This document shows, piece after piece, positions 1-9,052 of a DNA stretch of 13,869 bases. Both the position numbers and the translations under genes were made by a program. The stretch covers positions 197,493-211,361 of the forward strand of contig NW_008705595.1 of the NCBI RefSeq assembly GCF_000186865.1. Reading direction: 5' to 3'. Source of the DNA: Aureococcus anophagefferens (lineage: Eukaryota; Sar; Pelagophyceae; Pelagomonadales; Pelagomonadaceae). The notes beneath the pieces were generated by a model, which saw only the letters and a list, made by a program, of their open reading frames with translations, was not told the origin of the DNA and made no database searches. Each line of letters opens with the position of its first letter. Within the stretch, counting starts at the first letter, position 1.

Positions 1-471
1 TGGGTACGCCCCTTGGTTTTGGGCGCGACGTGGGTGTGACGGCTGGGGTAGGCCATTTACCTCGCGTAAGATGTACCACCCCGCTCCGCACGCAGGGGTG
101 CCGCCGAGGCCACTGGCGGAGCAACACCCCCCCCTTCCGCTAGATCTGCCGGCACACTGTGCCGGCACAAGATACACCCAGCAGGGGGTAGACGCGCGCG
201 GATTCCCCCCCCGGTCTTCAGCCTCCCTTTAGGCCCCACTCGACCCGACTAATATCCCGGCGCGGCTAGCTTAACGCAGATAGTCCCCACCGCGCGGCTG
301 GCGCCTCAAAAAGTTTTGCTTTTCACCCTGAGCCAGCATGAATTCAGGCAGCCTGCGCGAGAAGGTCACTCCCCCGTGCGTAACAATCATATTCCCCTTT
401 CTCACAGAGAAGGCACTTGAATCAGCAATGTGCAATGTGCTTTTTCCACCAATGGATAGAGCGCATCAGAT
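1..471. other. Intergenic GC-rich region downstream of the kinase
   Basis: No open frame here has recognisable protein similarity or a believable start. The first 300 bases are strongly GC-rich with C- and G-runs, and the last 150 bases return to the balanced composition of the genes. It holds one clear palindrome (147-167), listed separately. It probably contains the 3' untranslated region of the minus-strand kinase, whose stop is at 472-474, but I see no poly(A) signal I would defend. Confidence 0.6.
147..167. repeat. Perfect 10-bp inverted repeat with 1-nt spacer
   Basis: Bases 147-156 (tgccggcaca) are the exact reverse complement of 158-167, with a single C between them. The arms are GC-rich and could form a cruciform or hairpin, or bind a dimeric protein. 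It lies about 300 bases beyond the stop of the minus-strand kinase. No function can be assigned from sequence alone. Confidence 0.85.
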
Positions 472-2011
472 TTAGACTACGGTTTGAAATGCACCCGCTC
501 GTGTAAATTCAAAGTCTACCACAGTGAGCATATCAGAGTTCGTGTCTGAGGTGCTCTCTTCGAGAAAGTCGGCAAGGAGCTGCCTCGGTGGGACTTGAGG
601 TAATTGATCACTTTCTTCTACAGCTTGCCATTCCTCCGGAGTAGAAGGCGAGAAAGGAGCTGGAGACTCGCGGCGTAACAAGCGATGCCACTCGATCTTT
701 GCAAAGAATGACTGATTCTTCAAAGCCGAAACACCACCGACCTCAAACATGGTCGCTTTGATCGCACCAAGGCGCTTTGGAACTTGGCGCTCGAGCAAGC
801 CTCGAAGTAACCTGATCGCTTCAGGTCCTATGAACTGGGGCCATTTGACCTTTTCTGAAAGGATTTTGCGGTGGAGCTCCTTTGTGTCTCGATGGGCAAA
901 TGGTGGTTTGCCTGTGAGCATCTCAAATATCAATATTCCAAGTGACCAAAAGTCCACAGGCTTGCCATACGAGCGCCTGGCGACCATTTCCGGGGCCATG
1001 TATGCATCTGTCCCACAAAGTGTGCGGTGTCGCTCTTCGTCCGAATCGAACATTTTAGCAAGCCCAAAGTCTGTCACAACCACATGGCCATCATCATCCA
1101 TGAGCAGATTCTCAGGCTTCAAGTCCCGATGGATTACCCTGGACGCGTGCCTGGGTACGCTTTCTGTGTGATACTTGAAAATTTTCTACGCTGATTAAGC
1201 GCAGATGTTCTATCGCAAGAGTGACTTCTGCACTGTAAAATGCAGCAACGTCTTCGGGGAAAGTGCCGCGACGACGCAAAAACGTGAAGAGTTCTCCCCG
1301 GGGCAGATAAGCCATCACAAGGAAGAAATGACTAGCTGTCTGGAAAGAGCAGAGTAATTCAACGATGTAAGGGTGCGCTTCTATTTTCACTAGAACATCT
1401 CTCTCTAGCCGCCATTCTTCCTGAGCGATCTTTTTGCGTCGCAACACTTTTTTCGATATGGTTTTCATTGCCAAGACCAGCCTGGAGTTCTGATGAACTA
1501 CTAGAATTACACGTCCAAAAGAGCCAGCGCCTATGTCTCGCTGGTACGAAAAATCTTCAATGGACATCGACTGCTGTGCGATTGTCATCTGCCTAGAGTC
1601 CGACAGGGAAGTTGCAGCGGGCTGCGAGGATGCAGACATCTCAAGCCGCTTGGCATTGGGTTGATCTGGCTCTAGACTTTGAACCTTCTTCACAAACGCT
1701 CCAAATGAGGAATGCTCATTGGACTTTGCGACGTGCATTTTCTCATCGTGAAACATCTCGGTCACTACTACAGAATTGGACGTTTTCATTGTGCAGCTAG
1801 AGGCTGCAGATTCAGACAGCTTCATTGATGTGTCGAAGGTAACATGCCGATCCATTCCATTCATTCTCTTGGAGCGCGCTATGATTGCCTCACTGGGAGT
1901 TGCGCAGCTCACCCCGACTTCTGAAACTCCTGGTATGGGATCTACTGTGATCGCAGCCTTTGAAGCAGTGGCAACGGGAGTCCACGCACTAGCTTCTGCG
2001 TTTAATGGCAT
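472..2011 (-). CDS. AGC-family serine/threonine protein kinase (S6K/AKT/SGK-like), 2 exons
   Basis: Exon 1 is 2011-1203, exon 2 is 1150-472, giving about 495 aa. Residues 1-153 are a serine-rich extension with no recognised domain. The kinase domain begins near 154: glycine loop GAGSFGRV (161-168), ATP lysine in AMK (K183), catalytic HRDLKPEN (277-284), DFG (297-299), APE (322-324) and the late RLG motif. The activation loop reads RTLCGTDAYMAPE, so T313 is the expected PDK1-type site. The AGC tail follows (FFAKIEW, then a DFEFT stretch with T486 as a probable hydrophobic-motif site). Oddities are CGTDAY where most AGC kinases have CGTxEY, and aspartate where the hydrophobic motif's first aromatic is expected. 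AGC family is certain. The S6K-like subfamily is inference from the tail, and AKT or SGK relatives remain possible. The 52-nt intron uses a GC donor. Confidence 0.93.
1151..1202 (-). other. GC-AG intron in the kinase gene
   Basis: On the minus strand the exon ends ...GAACATCT, the 52-nt intron begins GCGCTT and ends CCCAG, and the next exon begins GCACGCG. This join gives EHLHASRVIHRDLKPEN, the standard AGC-kinase sequence before the catalytic loop. I tested the nearby GT donors against every AG. None restores frame with an intron longer than 16 nt, so the GC donor is well supported. The first intron base and the first base of the next exon are both G, so the cut is ambiguous by one base on sequence alone. 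Confidence 0.85.
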
Positions 2012-2016
2012 ACCGA

Positions 2017-2067
2017 TTGATCAATAAATCAATAAATCGAATAATCAATCAGTAAACCAATAAATCG
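2017..2067. repeat. Degenerate AT-rich tandem repeat (aataaatc-like unit)
   Basis: About six imperfect copies of an 8-base unit resembling caataaat lie immediately 5' of the minus-strand kinase start codon (ATG at 2011-2009). Some copies are shortened or inverted, for example caatcagt. Its position puts it in the 5' UTR or core promoter of the kinase. It may be a simple microsatellite. A regulatory role is possible but unproven. Confidence 0.7.
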
Positions 2068-2526
2068 GGATATAAGCAAAAAGCAGCCGATCCATCCGAT
2101 GACCATGCATTAATCGAACAGAAGTATCAAGTGGCTCGCCGGATAGAATACCAAGTTTACGTTGCACCTCCGGATTCCGAGGGTTAGATAGCAGTGCGCA
2201 AAACAACCATAGGGATGGACGCGGCCATAGGAATTATTAATTATTCATCGGCGGTCGCCCGACGGGAGCTCCTCATAGAGGTCCTCCGTCCACCGTGCGC
2301 GCGGGGGTCACGCCGGAACTCAAATTGAGGCAAAATTGGTGAATTATGGCCCCGGCGGCGCCAGGCCGCGCTCTCAAGTTACCGCGCTAAACATATCACC
2401 TGAGGCGTTTTGAGAGGCTGGGGTCGTTGGTTCGGGCTGGGAATCGGATGATATATCTTCAATGTGCAGTGACACTTCCCCCCAACGGACGTGGGACAAT
2501 TCATTTCAATTTTTTGTTTTGCGCAC
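2068..2526. other. Intergenic region upstream of the kinase, no gene seen
   Basis: No open frame with recognisable similarity was found on either strand. Composition alternates between AT-rich and GC-rich patches, such as the G/C-rich block around 2280-2370. This stretch should contain the kinase promoter, but I see no motif strong enough to name. Confidence 0.5.
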
Positions 2527-2853
2527 TGTTAGAGAGTTTTCTCTAGTCAGAGGAATATGAGAGTATCCCTAGTTGCAAAAAATATAGACTGACCTTGATG
2601 TCTGCCTCTCTCTCTCAACCAGACAGACACCACAGACACAGAAGAGCGCTATGCACTCTGTGCCTGCTTGGCAGTCACTCCTTCAGTTCGCTGTCTATAA
2701 GACTTGAAACTGGATTAGAATGAATTAAGGAAGGGAAGGGAAGACTAGCAGGATACGCAGTAGGAGCGCAGTGGGGTAAGGTGCACTGCAACATCAAGAT
2801 GCAGTTCACTGAAGATGAAGATAAAAATCTCTCTATCTCTCTACTTTCTAACC
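2527..2853. mobile_element. Possible solo LTR or LTR fragment
   Basis: The stretch begins TGTTAGAGAG and ends near CTCTCTACTTTCTAACC. These are roughly inverted ends like those of Copia-type LTRs (TGTTAG...CTAACA), though the last base is not the canonical A. It contains CT-rich tracts and no coding frame. The sequence ttgcgcactgt occurs just before and overlapping its start (about 2518-2528), and ttgcgcactgt recurs at about 2867-2877. That could be a duplicated flank or a shared repeat segment. Its right end abuts the dispersed repeat copy A. Classification is tentative. Confidence 0.4.
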
Positions 2854-3000
2854 CTGCTATAACTGATTGCGCACTGTAATAGGCGGAGAGTCCTCCTGGA
2901 CCTAGTGAGGCAGGTCCTCTGCCCGTTCGTCCCGTAGCCCCGGCCCCGGTATACTACGGCAGCTGAGGTTCCGTGGGGATAATGTAGAGACGCCGGTGTA
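2843..3000 (+). repeat. Dispersed repeat, copy A
   Basis: This roughly 158-base segment matches 12380-12560 in the same orientation at high identity. Shared blocks include actttctaaccctg, gcactgtaatag, cctggacctagtgaggcag, gtcctctgcccgttcgtcc and agacgccggtgta. Copy B carries about 20 extra bases in its middle. It has no protein-coding frame. Both copies sit beside LTR-like or Copia-derived sequence, so it may be a non-coding part of an LTR element or an independent short element. Confidence 0.8.
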
Positions 3001-3193
3001 CCGCCACTGCGCAGCCTCGGTAATTCACCCTCGGACAGCAGGGCAGCCCCAGTAGGCTGCCCCCCTATCCCGGAGTTTATACCTCGCTAGCGACAGCGCG
3101 GGGGAGATCGGCAACTGGCTGCTGGCAGCGTGTTCTAGACTGGTGGTTTTCCTGGCGGAGTTTGTGTTTCTCAGGGCACCGCTGAGGTGAGAG

Positions 3194-6100
3194 CTAATGG
3201 GGCAAAAACGAGGTTCGCTTTGACACAGTCTGTGGGTGCTTAGCATCTGACCGGTGTGCTCGTTGAGTTGATGCGCCTGGATCGGATAATATTCCCACAG
3301 CAAAACTGCTTGACATGTTCAAGGGGGATATGCGACCGGCGGCTTGTTTCGATGTTGATTCCACTCTAACTGGATGTACTTCATGCAGAAAAGAATGCAA
3401 AGGTCTCTCCATTCTCAAAAACACCTCAGCGCGGTCTCTCTCATCCTCTAAGACTTCACGCCCATCGATCCAGCACACCGATGGAATCTGGCAAATTAAT
3501 GTTGGACGGTAGAGCTGCTTACGGGCGACCGGGTTATTACACATTGTAATTTCAGTGATACAACCCACACCAGATAATCTTTCGAGCTCCCAGATATCAC
3601 CAATTCGGTTAAACGCTAAGTGTAGATTGATCAGGCTCTTCAGTGGGGTGAGGTGCAACAATGACCTAAGGCCTGCTTCCTCCATGTGCAACTCGCGCAA
3701 TAATGCCAACCCAACAGTATCCTCCGGTGAAAATTGCCTTATGCGATTCTTGCTCAAATCGAGTTCGTGGAGCTCATTGCAGGGTCCAAGCCCGGCTACA
3801 TGGCATACGAGATTGCTTTGGAGCGTGAGAACATGCAAAAGAGGATATCGATGTAGTAGCAAATCGCGCACGTCAGTCACACGGTTGTGTGCTAGCTCAA
3901 GCACCTCCAATTTCCACAAAGAAGCCAATTCAGACTGTGCGGCTTCAGCCGACGGCGGCAAACGAATCGCGGTTTCTATCCGGTTTCGATTTAGCCTGAG
4001 AATTTTCAGCTTGCAGATGTTCCGTAGCGACGGTAGGGTGCCTAAATAACATGAGTAACAGAAGAGCTGGAATACACAACACGGCAGCACACTAAGCTGA
4101 TTGTTGTCAGCAATTAGTTCACTTAGATTTGAAAAATCAAGCTGATCGAGAATAGACAAATCACGAAGCTTGAGGGAAGATATCTCAAGCTGGCAAACAT
4201 GCATGTACGATTTGTGCCCCAGGCGACTTGAGAGAATCTCTCGAGTCAGCTTGCCGCTAAATTTTTCTCGCGCCTGCGTGAATTCTTCGATCTGTACACT
4301 GCTTCCATCGAGGACTTTGAGCCTGCGCATTCGGAATAGGGTGTAAAGGCGATAATCCACTGCACTGCAGAGAGGATTCCCTGACAAGTCCAGTATGATC
4401 AGTTTTGGCAGTTGACGCAGATAGTCAATTTCTTGTATGCTTGCGATCTGATTGTTTCCGATATATAATTCCATTAGAACAGAGAAATAAATTAATGTGG
4501 AAAGGCCTGAGATTAAATTATTTTCCATCGAAAGCTGAGTTAAATTCCGAAGTGATCCTAGGTTTTCTATTTCATGCAGTTCATTTTGACTCACATCCAA
4601 TCTCCTGAGCAACTGGCAATATTGTAGATTGTCACAGCATGCGATACGGTTATCTTCCAGGGACAGATCCTCGAGGGCAGTGCAGCAGCCTAGACCATCA
4701 ACGCTGACAATTACGTTGTGGGCAAATGATGCCCGTCGCAAGTTTACGAGCCTTTCGACATTTTTGACTCTCACTAAGCCTTCATGATTGATGTTCAATA
4801 CCTCAACCTGAAGCGTCCAGTCCCCAGCTTTGGACTTGCTCACATCATTCTCTGCCGCAAGTTCAGACAGGTGATTTAGCAGTATTTTATCCAAACTTAA
4901 CTCCAAAAGCTCTATCTTAATTTTAGATTTTTCTCTTTTGCCAATGGCTGATCCATCAAGTATTTGCAACGATGATAGGAATCTAAGAGTAGTGCAGCGG
5001 TAATCCTTTTCTTTGCAAAAGAAATTACCACGCAGGTCAATCTCAGTCAATGATGCGGCATGCTTACGAACTATGCTCAGATCCTCCAGTCGGCTGAGCT
5101 GATTATGATTCAAAAGTAGTGAACGGAGTTTGGACATTCCAGAAACCCCATTCATTTTTTTCAATTTATTGAAACTTAAATCTAGTGCCTTGACATGTAG
5201 TAAAGAAGTGAGGCCCTCGACTTCTTCGATTGCATTACAGCTCAAGATAAGATCCTCAATGTGCCGACAAGCGTCCAGCTCTTCGATTCTCGTGATACCG
5301 AGCCCATGCAAGTTCAAATATACTATGGTCGAAAGATCGCCTGTCTTACCTTTGGCTAGCAGCATGGAAGCAGTCAGACACGTCGGTCCCTTTTGAGGCA
5401 GCTCCGAGACAATGTGGCAAACTTGTTCGCAAAGAGTCCTAAGCTCGTACTTGTGATTTAGCCAGTTCGAGTCCAAGCGCTGCATGAAAAAAACCAATGG
5501 CATCAAGTAAGGCATGTAGTCAATTAATTCTTGATCCGAGAACTCATTTTTACCGCCGATGCCGTCAATATAGTTCGCAAACTTTTCCATTGGCAATATT
5601 CTGCTATTTGGGGGGTTTGTTTGATCCTCAGAGAGATATTCGAACGAGATTATATATTCTGGCAAAGCGATAGCATTGTCAAAGATAAGAAACTACGTAC
5701 AGAACAATTGCTCACCCAGCAACAAATTGATAAGATTACCTGCTTGTGCTTAAAGTCCCCATTTGTCCCCAAAGCTATGGAACTTTGAGTCGCTGATCCC
5801 ATGACAGCCACTGTCCCGTCAATATTGATGCAGTCAGCGACATATGCCTTGACAATAACGAGCTGACCATGATATATGGCTAGATTATCTCCTTGTGTGA
5901 CCCCTGTATCGCTTGCATGATCTAATTCTGCATGAAAACAAATACGCTCGTGGTCGGCTCCCGATATAGAGCTTGACAGACTTACTGCGGCGCTGTACCC
6001 TAGCTGCTGGTACTCTTCTGGAAGACGAAAGCCCTCCTGAATAAGTAACATTTATTCTTTTGAATTGAAGTGCAGCTTCCTTGCCTCTGCTATTCTAAGA

Positions 6101-8003
6101 ATCTCGTCTTCTGCTTTAGTCTTCTGGGAGAGTAATGGTACTTCGCCGTAGAACAAATACTCATAAGATCGCTTCGATTTCGCAGCTGGACCCATGTCTA
6201 GGTCGATCAGCTCCTGTACTCGATCGTCAAATCTGCTTCGAAGGTGGCGATTATGAATTCGTATCACACGGTTGACCTGGGCAGTAATTTTTTTCTGGGG
6301 CTAAAAATACAACTAACCTCGATCCCTGTTATGCCCGTATTCCAGTATTCCTGAAAGCAGGTCGGTGGAATAGAAACAACCCCCGGTATCTAAACGCACC
6401 TCAGGAACAAATCTAGAGCCCACAAGTTCGGCACAGTTACGAAACCAAGCGTCTGTAGATTTGCCCTCCTCAAGCCGGACATTGCCACCCGTATCGAGTT
6501 CGAGCAACATACGCGCCGAACTGAACAAAGATATGCTCGAAACTCGCTACAAAGACTGGTTGAATGTCATCATACTACTGAGCCTACCTTACGCATGCAC
6601 TTGAAGAGATTCTCTGCATAGACAAGGTGGGTCTCCATGGCCTGAGAAAGCCTTCTTAAGCACAAACCAACTATGCTGCTGACCTCAATAGCTTGTGATA
6701 TGAGAACTTGAATGCTGCGAGTACCATCCATGCTTTGAACATGCACCTTATGTAGGGTAAAATTCAATAAAATCTGTCCCGGGGGCTTCTGTGGTGAGCT
6801 ATTGTATAATTTTTCTGACCTCTTCGAGGCGAAGCAACATGCGCGAGGATGGACAGAGGCCGGCCAGATTCCCCCTCAGGACTTCCTGAAATAAGCTATC
6901 TTCAATATCTGGGGAGAGCGTACAAGATGGACCTTTTGCAGTCTATTCAGTGAATCGAGAGTTTGTTGGATGTAGTCCACTTTCTTCGAGTGCACCTCTA
7001 TTCCCCTCTTGATTATATTCGTCCCATAAAGTTTAAGAGTCTTCATCCGCATGTTGTAGTACATCTTCTTCTTCAGATATATAGCTTTGGCAAGGCGTTT
7101 TGCATTTTCGCCGATGCTCCCCGCATCTAGTGACTGTAGTCCCGGGATGTGGTAAGTTACATAAGTTTGGTAATTGCACAATCGACAAATCGGGTTGTCA
7201 CCAAAGTGGGGGTCTGTGAAGGAGAGGCTTTTAAGTGATTTCAACCTCGATAGATTCAATATATCTCTGAAGGAGCTGATCTTGTTCTCAGATACATTCA
7301 ACTCCTCCAGAGTTTGATTGCTTGATAGGGCTGTGTGACAATCAATGACCCTTTTATCTCATGATTGGATATCTCACAAGACACTGCCAGTTGCAGCCTC
7401 CTATCGAAGCTATTTCATTGCTACACAGCCATAGAACACGGAGGGCGGCAAGGAACTCAAGCCCCTCAATCTTCTTGATGCCGTTGTTGTTGAGCCAGAG
7501 AACCTGCGAGCACATCACATCATTGCCGTACTTCATCCCTGGACGCACTTGCAAAGCAGTGAGTTTAGAAAGACCATCGATCTGACGGATACTATTGGAA
7601 CTAAGGTGCAGATTGATAAGATCGACGCAAGATTCGAGTCCATTGATTTCTTTCACACGACATTCCGATATCCAAAGGGATCCAAGCTGGCTACAGCCTT
7701 GCAGCCCATCGATGCATCTTATGTTGTCCTGGAAACAGGTTTAGAAGAAGAGGGACTGGACTGGTTGCCTGTTTAATAATACACAATGTCCGGATGGATG
7801 GAAAAGCTTGCATGAACTGGAGAGTGTTGAATTCTAACCCTCCCATGAAGCAATTCAGGTCCGATGCGTATACTCCCTCGAGGAAATGTTCGTGACAGAT
7901 GCCATAGGCTTCGCACTACACGAATGTCTTTGAGTCGATCCCACCTGGATGGACTCACCAGCGTGCGGAGCGAAGAGTTGGGCCTTGCAGTGTTTTCTCC
8001 CAT
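3194..8003 (-). CDS. LRRC9: LRRC9-like leucine-rich-repeat protein, 13 exons
   Basis: Exons: 8003-7959, 7915-7769, 7728-7549, 7503-7395, 7330-6933, 6885-6820, 6773-6588, 6546-6400, 6350-6318, 6276-6085, 6036-5740, 5692-4093, 4041-3194. The product is about 1415 aa; human LRRC9 is about 1450. Similarity runs from end to end. There is an N-terminal SDS22-like LRR block (about 65-215, e.g. LQVLWLNNNGIKKIEGLE), then a cysteine stretch NPICRLCNYQTYV followed by MYYNMRMKTL. Next comes a middle non-LRR part (LLELDTGGN, SRFVPE, TGITGIEVNRVIRIHNR, ALPEYIISFEYL), and a long second LRR array (about 690-1320). LRRC9 is poorly characterised; its occurrence in flagellated eukaryotes suggests a ciliary or axonemal role (family inference). 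The start is the first in-frame ATG and gives 15 residues joining into the conserved N-terminus. A TATA-like atatattatata lies only 6 bases upstream. All introns are 40-64 nt; introns 2, 10 and probably 4 have GC donors. Confidence 0.93.
4042..4092 (-). other. 51-nt in-frame intron without stops in LRRC9
   Basis: This segment reads through as 17 codons with no stop (PCCVFQLFCYSCYLG is the inner part), so a simple ORF call would keep it as protein. It starts GTGTGC and ends TTATTTAG. Removing it joins NNQLS to TLPSLRNICKLKIL, which restores exact LRR spacing, whereas retaining it breaks the repeat with a cysteine-rich insert. I therefore call it an intron of length 3n. Retention would yield a protein with 17 extra residues. 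Confidence 0.8.
6037..6084 (-). other. GC-AG intron 10 of LRRC9
   Basis: The exon ends ATAGCAGAG, the intron starts GCAAGG and ends TTATTCAG (48 nt), and the next exon starts GAGGGC. The join gives EILRIAEEGFRLPEE, which matches the corresponding stretch of the LRRC9 family. Reading through meets a TAA. An in-frame GT donor at 6141 would also splice, but it would delete 19 residues that align with the family, so the GC donor is preferred. Confidence 0.78.
7331..7394 (-). other. LRRC9 intron 4, donor uncertain (GC favoured)
   Basis: Two donors keep frame with the acceptor ending CACACAG at 7331. A GC donor at 7394 (GCAACTGG) gives SIGGSLSSNQTLEEL, with LRR spacing equal to what I recall of LRRC9. 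A GT donor at 7382 (GTCTTG) adds four residues (SIGGCNWQSLSSN). The GC option is chosen on spacing, but the GT option cannot be excluded. Confidence 0.55.
7729..7768 (-). other. GC-AG intron 2 of LRRC9
   Basis: The exon ends ATTATTAAACAG, the intron starts GCAACC and ends CTGTTTCCAG (40 nt), and the next exon starts GACAAC. The join gives RTLCIIKQDNIRCIDGL, matching the LRRC9 N-terminal LRR. A ctaaac branch-point-like sequence lies 10-15 bases before the acceptor. No GT donor nearby restores frame. Confidence 0.85.
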
Positions 8004-8224
8004 GTTGGTATATAATATATCTTGTGGCCAAGGCAAGCGCCTGCACTGCCAGTGGCGTATAAAACAGTACTTACGGCAGTACAATATGTTTCCGGTACCG
8101 AGTTAGTGAGTTTAGACCACCTATCATCATCCAGCTAGATAGAACTGCTGGCTGTGGCTCGCAGGGGCAGCTGCGAGAGTTACGTGGACTGACCTACTGG
8201 CGTTAGCGCCAGGGAAGGAGGATC

Positions 8225-8560
8225 TCAGTACTTTGGGATAAACCAGCGATCCTCAGCGATCCTCTCTGCGAGGCATCCTGCACTGACATATTTAAAGCCA
8301 TACTTAAAGGCACGCGCCCCCACTAGGACGGGCGCGCTTACTGGAGCGGGCAAGACCTGCAGCGTTTCAACCTCGATATACCACCCCGCCTGGAAGTTCG
8401 AATTCGCAACGTCCAGCGTCGTAAGCCTCCATGTGGCCGAGGAGTGTATCACACTCAATGGACATGCACTAATATGCCGCGCTGGCGCCAGCGCAGCGCA
8501 GCCGACGGCCAGCCTGAGCAGCACCAGGGCCAGTAGGCTCAGTAGGCCCGGGGGGAGCAC
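8225..8560 (-). other. Doubtful open frame with signal-peptide-like start
   Basis: The open frame of 111 codons has no ATG; its first usable codon is GTG at 8560. The predicted start LLSLLALVLLRLAVGCAALA looks like a signal peptide or membrane segment, and the rest resembles no family I know. It lies inside a GC-rich block next to Copia debris. The hydrophobic stretch may simply reflect CTG/GCC-rich composition. I do not regard it as an established gene. It could be an exon of a gene whose start lies elsewhere, or chance. Confidence 0.2.
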
Positions 8561-8577
8561 GGCCGCGTAGCGGCCGT
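8559..8577. repeat. 8-bp GC-rich hairpin
   Basis: The arms acggccgc (8559-8566) and gcggccgt (8570-8577) pair perfectly around the loop gta. It lies 52 bases before the larger hairpin at 8629-8665, in the same GC-rich block that interrupts the Copia RNase H remnant. Function is unknown. Confidence 0.7.
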
Positions 8578-8628
8578 ACCACGTACGTCTGTGAAGGGTC
8601 TGTTTTCGGAGCCCCGGAGGGGCGACGA

Positions 8629-8672
8629 CTCCTGCGGACGCGCCTCCCAGGCGCGTCCGCAGGAGCTTTTTT
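8629..8672. repeat. Perfect 17-bp hairpin followed by a T-run
   Basis: Bases 8629-8645 (ctcctgcggacgcgcct) are the exact reverse complement of 8649-8665, with a 3-base loop ccc, followed by c and six T. On the plus strand this looks like an intrinsic-terminator hairpin. In a nuclear genome a T-run after such a stem could instead end RNA polymerase III transcription or be part of a transposon end. It abuts the point (about 8684) where the Copia RNase H frame breaks off. Confidence 0.8.
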
Positions 8673-8684
8673 CGACCGCGCGGG

Positions 8685-8843
8685 GCTTGTACTGGCTGCC
8701 GTAATAGTTTGACGCTTTGAGTTCCACTGCACTAAATTACCAAATACATAAAAGCAATGTCCCGAGGTGCTTTTCATTTGCTCTCCATCTGAGGCCTTGG
8801 GCAGCCAATCGGCATCAGAGAAACCCACTACTGGGGACGTCAA
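8685..8843 (-). pseudogene. Copia-type retrotransposon RNase H, N-terminal half (remnant)
   Basis: The minus-strand frame reads VVGFSDADW, then KSTSGHCFYVFGNLVQW, then NSKRQTITAASTS. This is the characteristic start of the Ty1/Copia RNase H domain (SDADWAG...KSTSGY...W.SKKQ...SST). The catalytic aspartate region SDAD is present. The expected continuation (EAEY/F...) is missing: after ASTS, at about 8684, the frame runs into an unrelated GC-rich sequence. The 5' side is also cut by an in-frame TGA just before 8843. It is a dead fragment. Its missing second half has a counterpart on the plus strand at 12591. Confidence 0.85.
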
Positions 8844-8866
8844 TCATTTCCGGAAAGGCAGCGGCC

Positions 8867-8939
8867 AAGGAGGGGAAGGACATTGGGTGGCTCTGTACCA
8901 GCGAGCCACTAGGGAGATACAAAACTCTCTATCTCTCTA
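8867..8939 (-). repeat. Inverted partner of the repeat at 12303-12375
   Basis: Read on the minus strand, 8939-8883 is identical over 57 bases to 12303-12359, and the match continues to 73 bases with three differences. It contains tagagagatagagag and the block gtggctcgctggtacagagc. It lies 23 bases upstream (in element orientation) of the RNase H first half. With its partner it brackets the cullin gene as an inverted repeat. Confidence 0.9.
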
Positions 8940-9052
8940 CCGATCGCAGATTAGACTGCCTACTCGAGTGGGGAGTCTACTAACTAATTATTACCATACC
9001 CTAGTCAAGAGTCAGGCTGAGGGCAAATTACCTCCATAGGCGCGCGTGCGCT

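Noticed and set aside
749..1171. 140-codon plus-strand open frame
   Set aside because: It lies antisense to the kinase catalytic domain, which has clear motifs on the minus strand; a shadow frame.
1151..1202. 16-nt GT-AG intron as an alternative for the kinase junction
   Set aside because: It keeps frame but would be far shorter than any other intron here and would insert several extra residues before HRDLKPEN. The 52-nt GC-AG intron gives family-standard spacing.
3025..3303. 92-codon minus-strand frame overlapping the LRRC9 3' end
   Set aside because: It overlaps the real LRRC9 C-terminus in another frame, has no family likeness, and extends into GC-rich spacer.
8009..8020. TATA box for LRRC9
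   Set aside because: atatattatata lies only about 6 bases before the ATG, too close to act as a usual TATA box unless the 5' UTR is absent; recorded as a note, not as a promoter.
7773..8084. Longer single-exon reading of the LRRC9 5' end
   Set aside because: It starts at TTG upstream, with no ATG before 8003, and ignores the GTGAGT intron at 7958-7916. The spliced version restores the conserved LRRC9 N-terminus.
8629..8672. Bacterial rho-independent terminator
   Set aside because: The shape fits, but the window is nuclear DNA with spliceosomal introns and no bacterial gene beside it; reported as a hairpin only.
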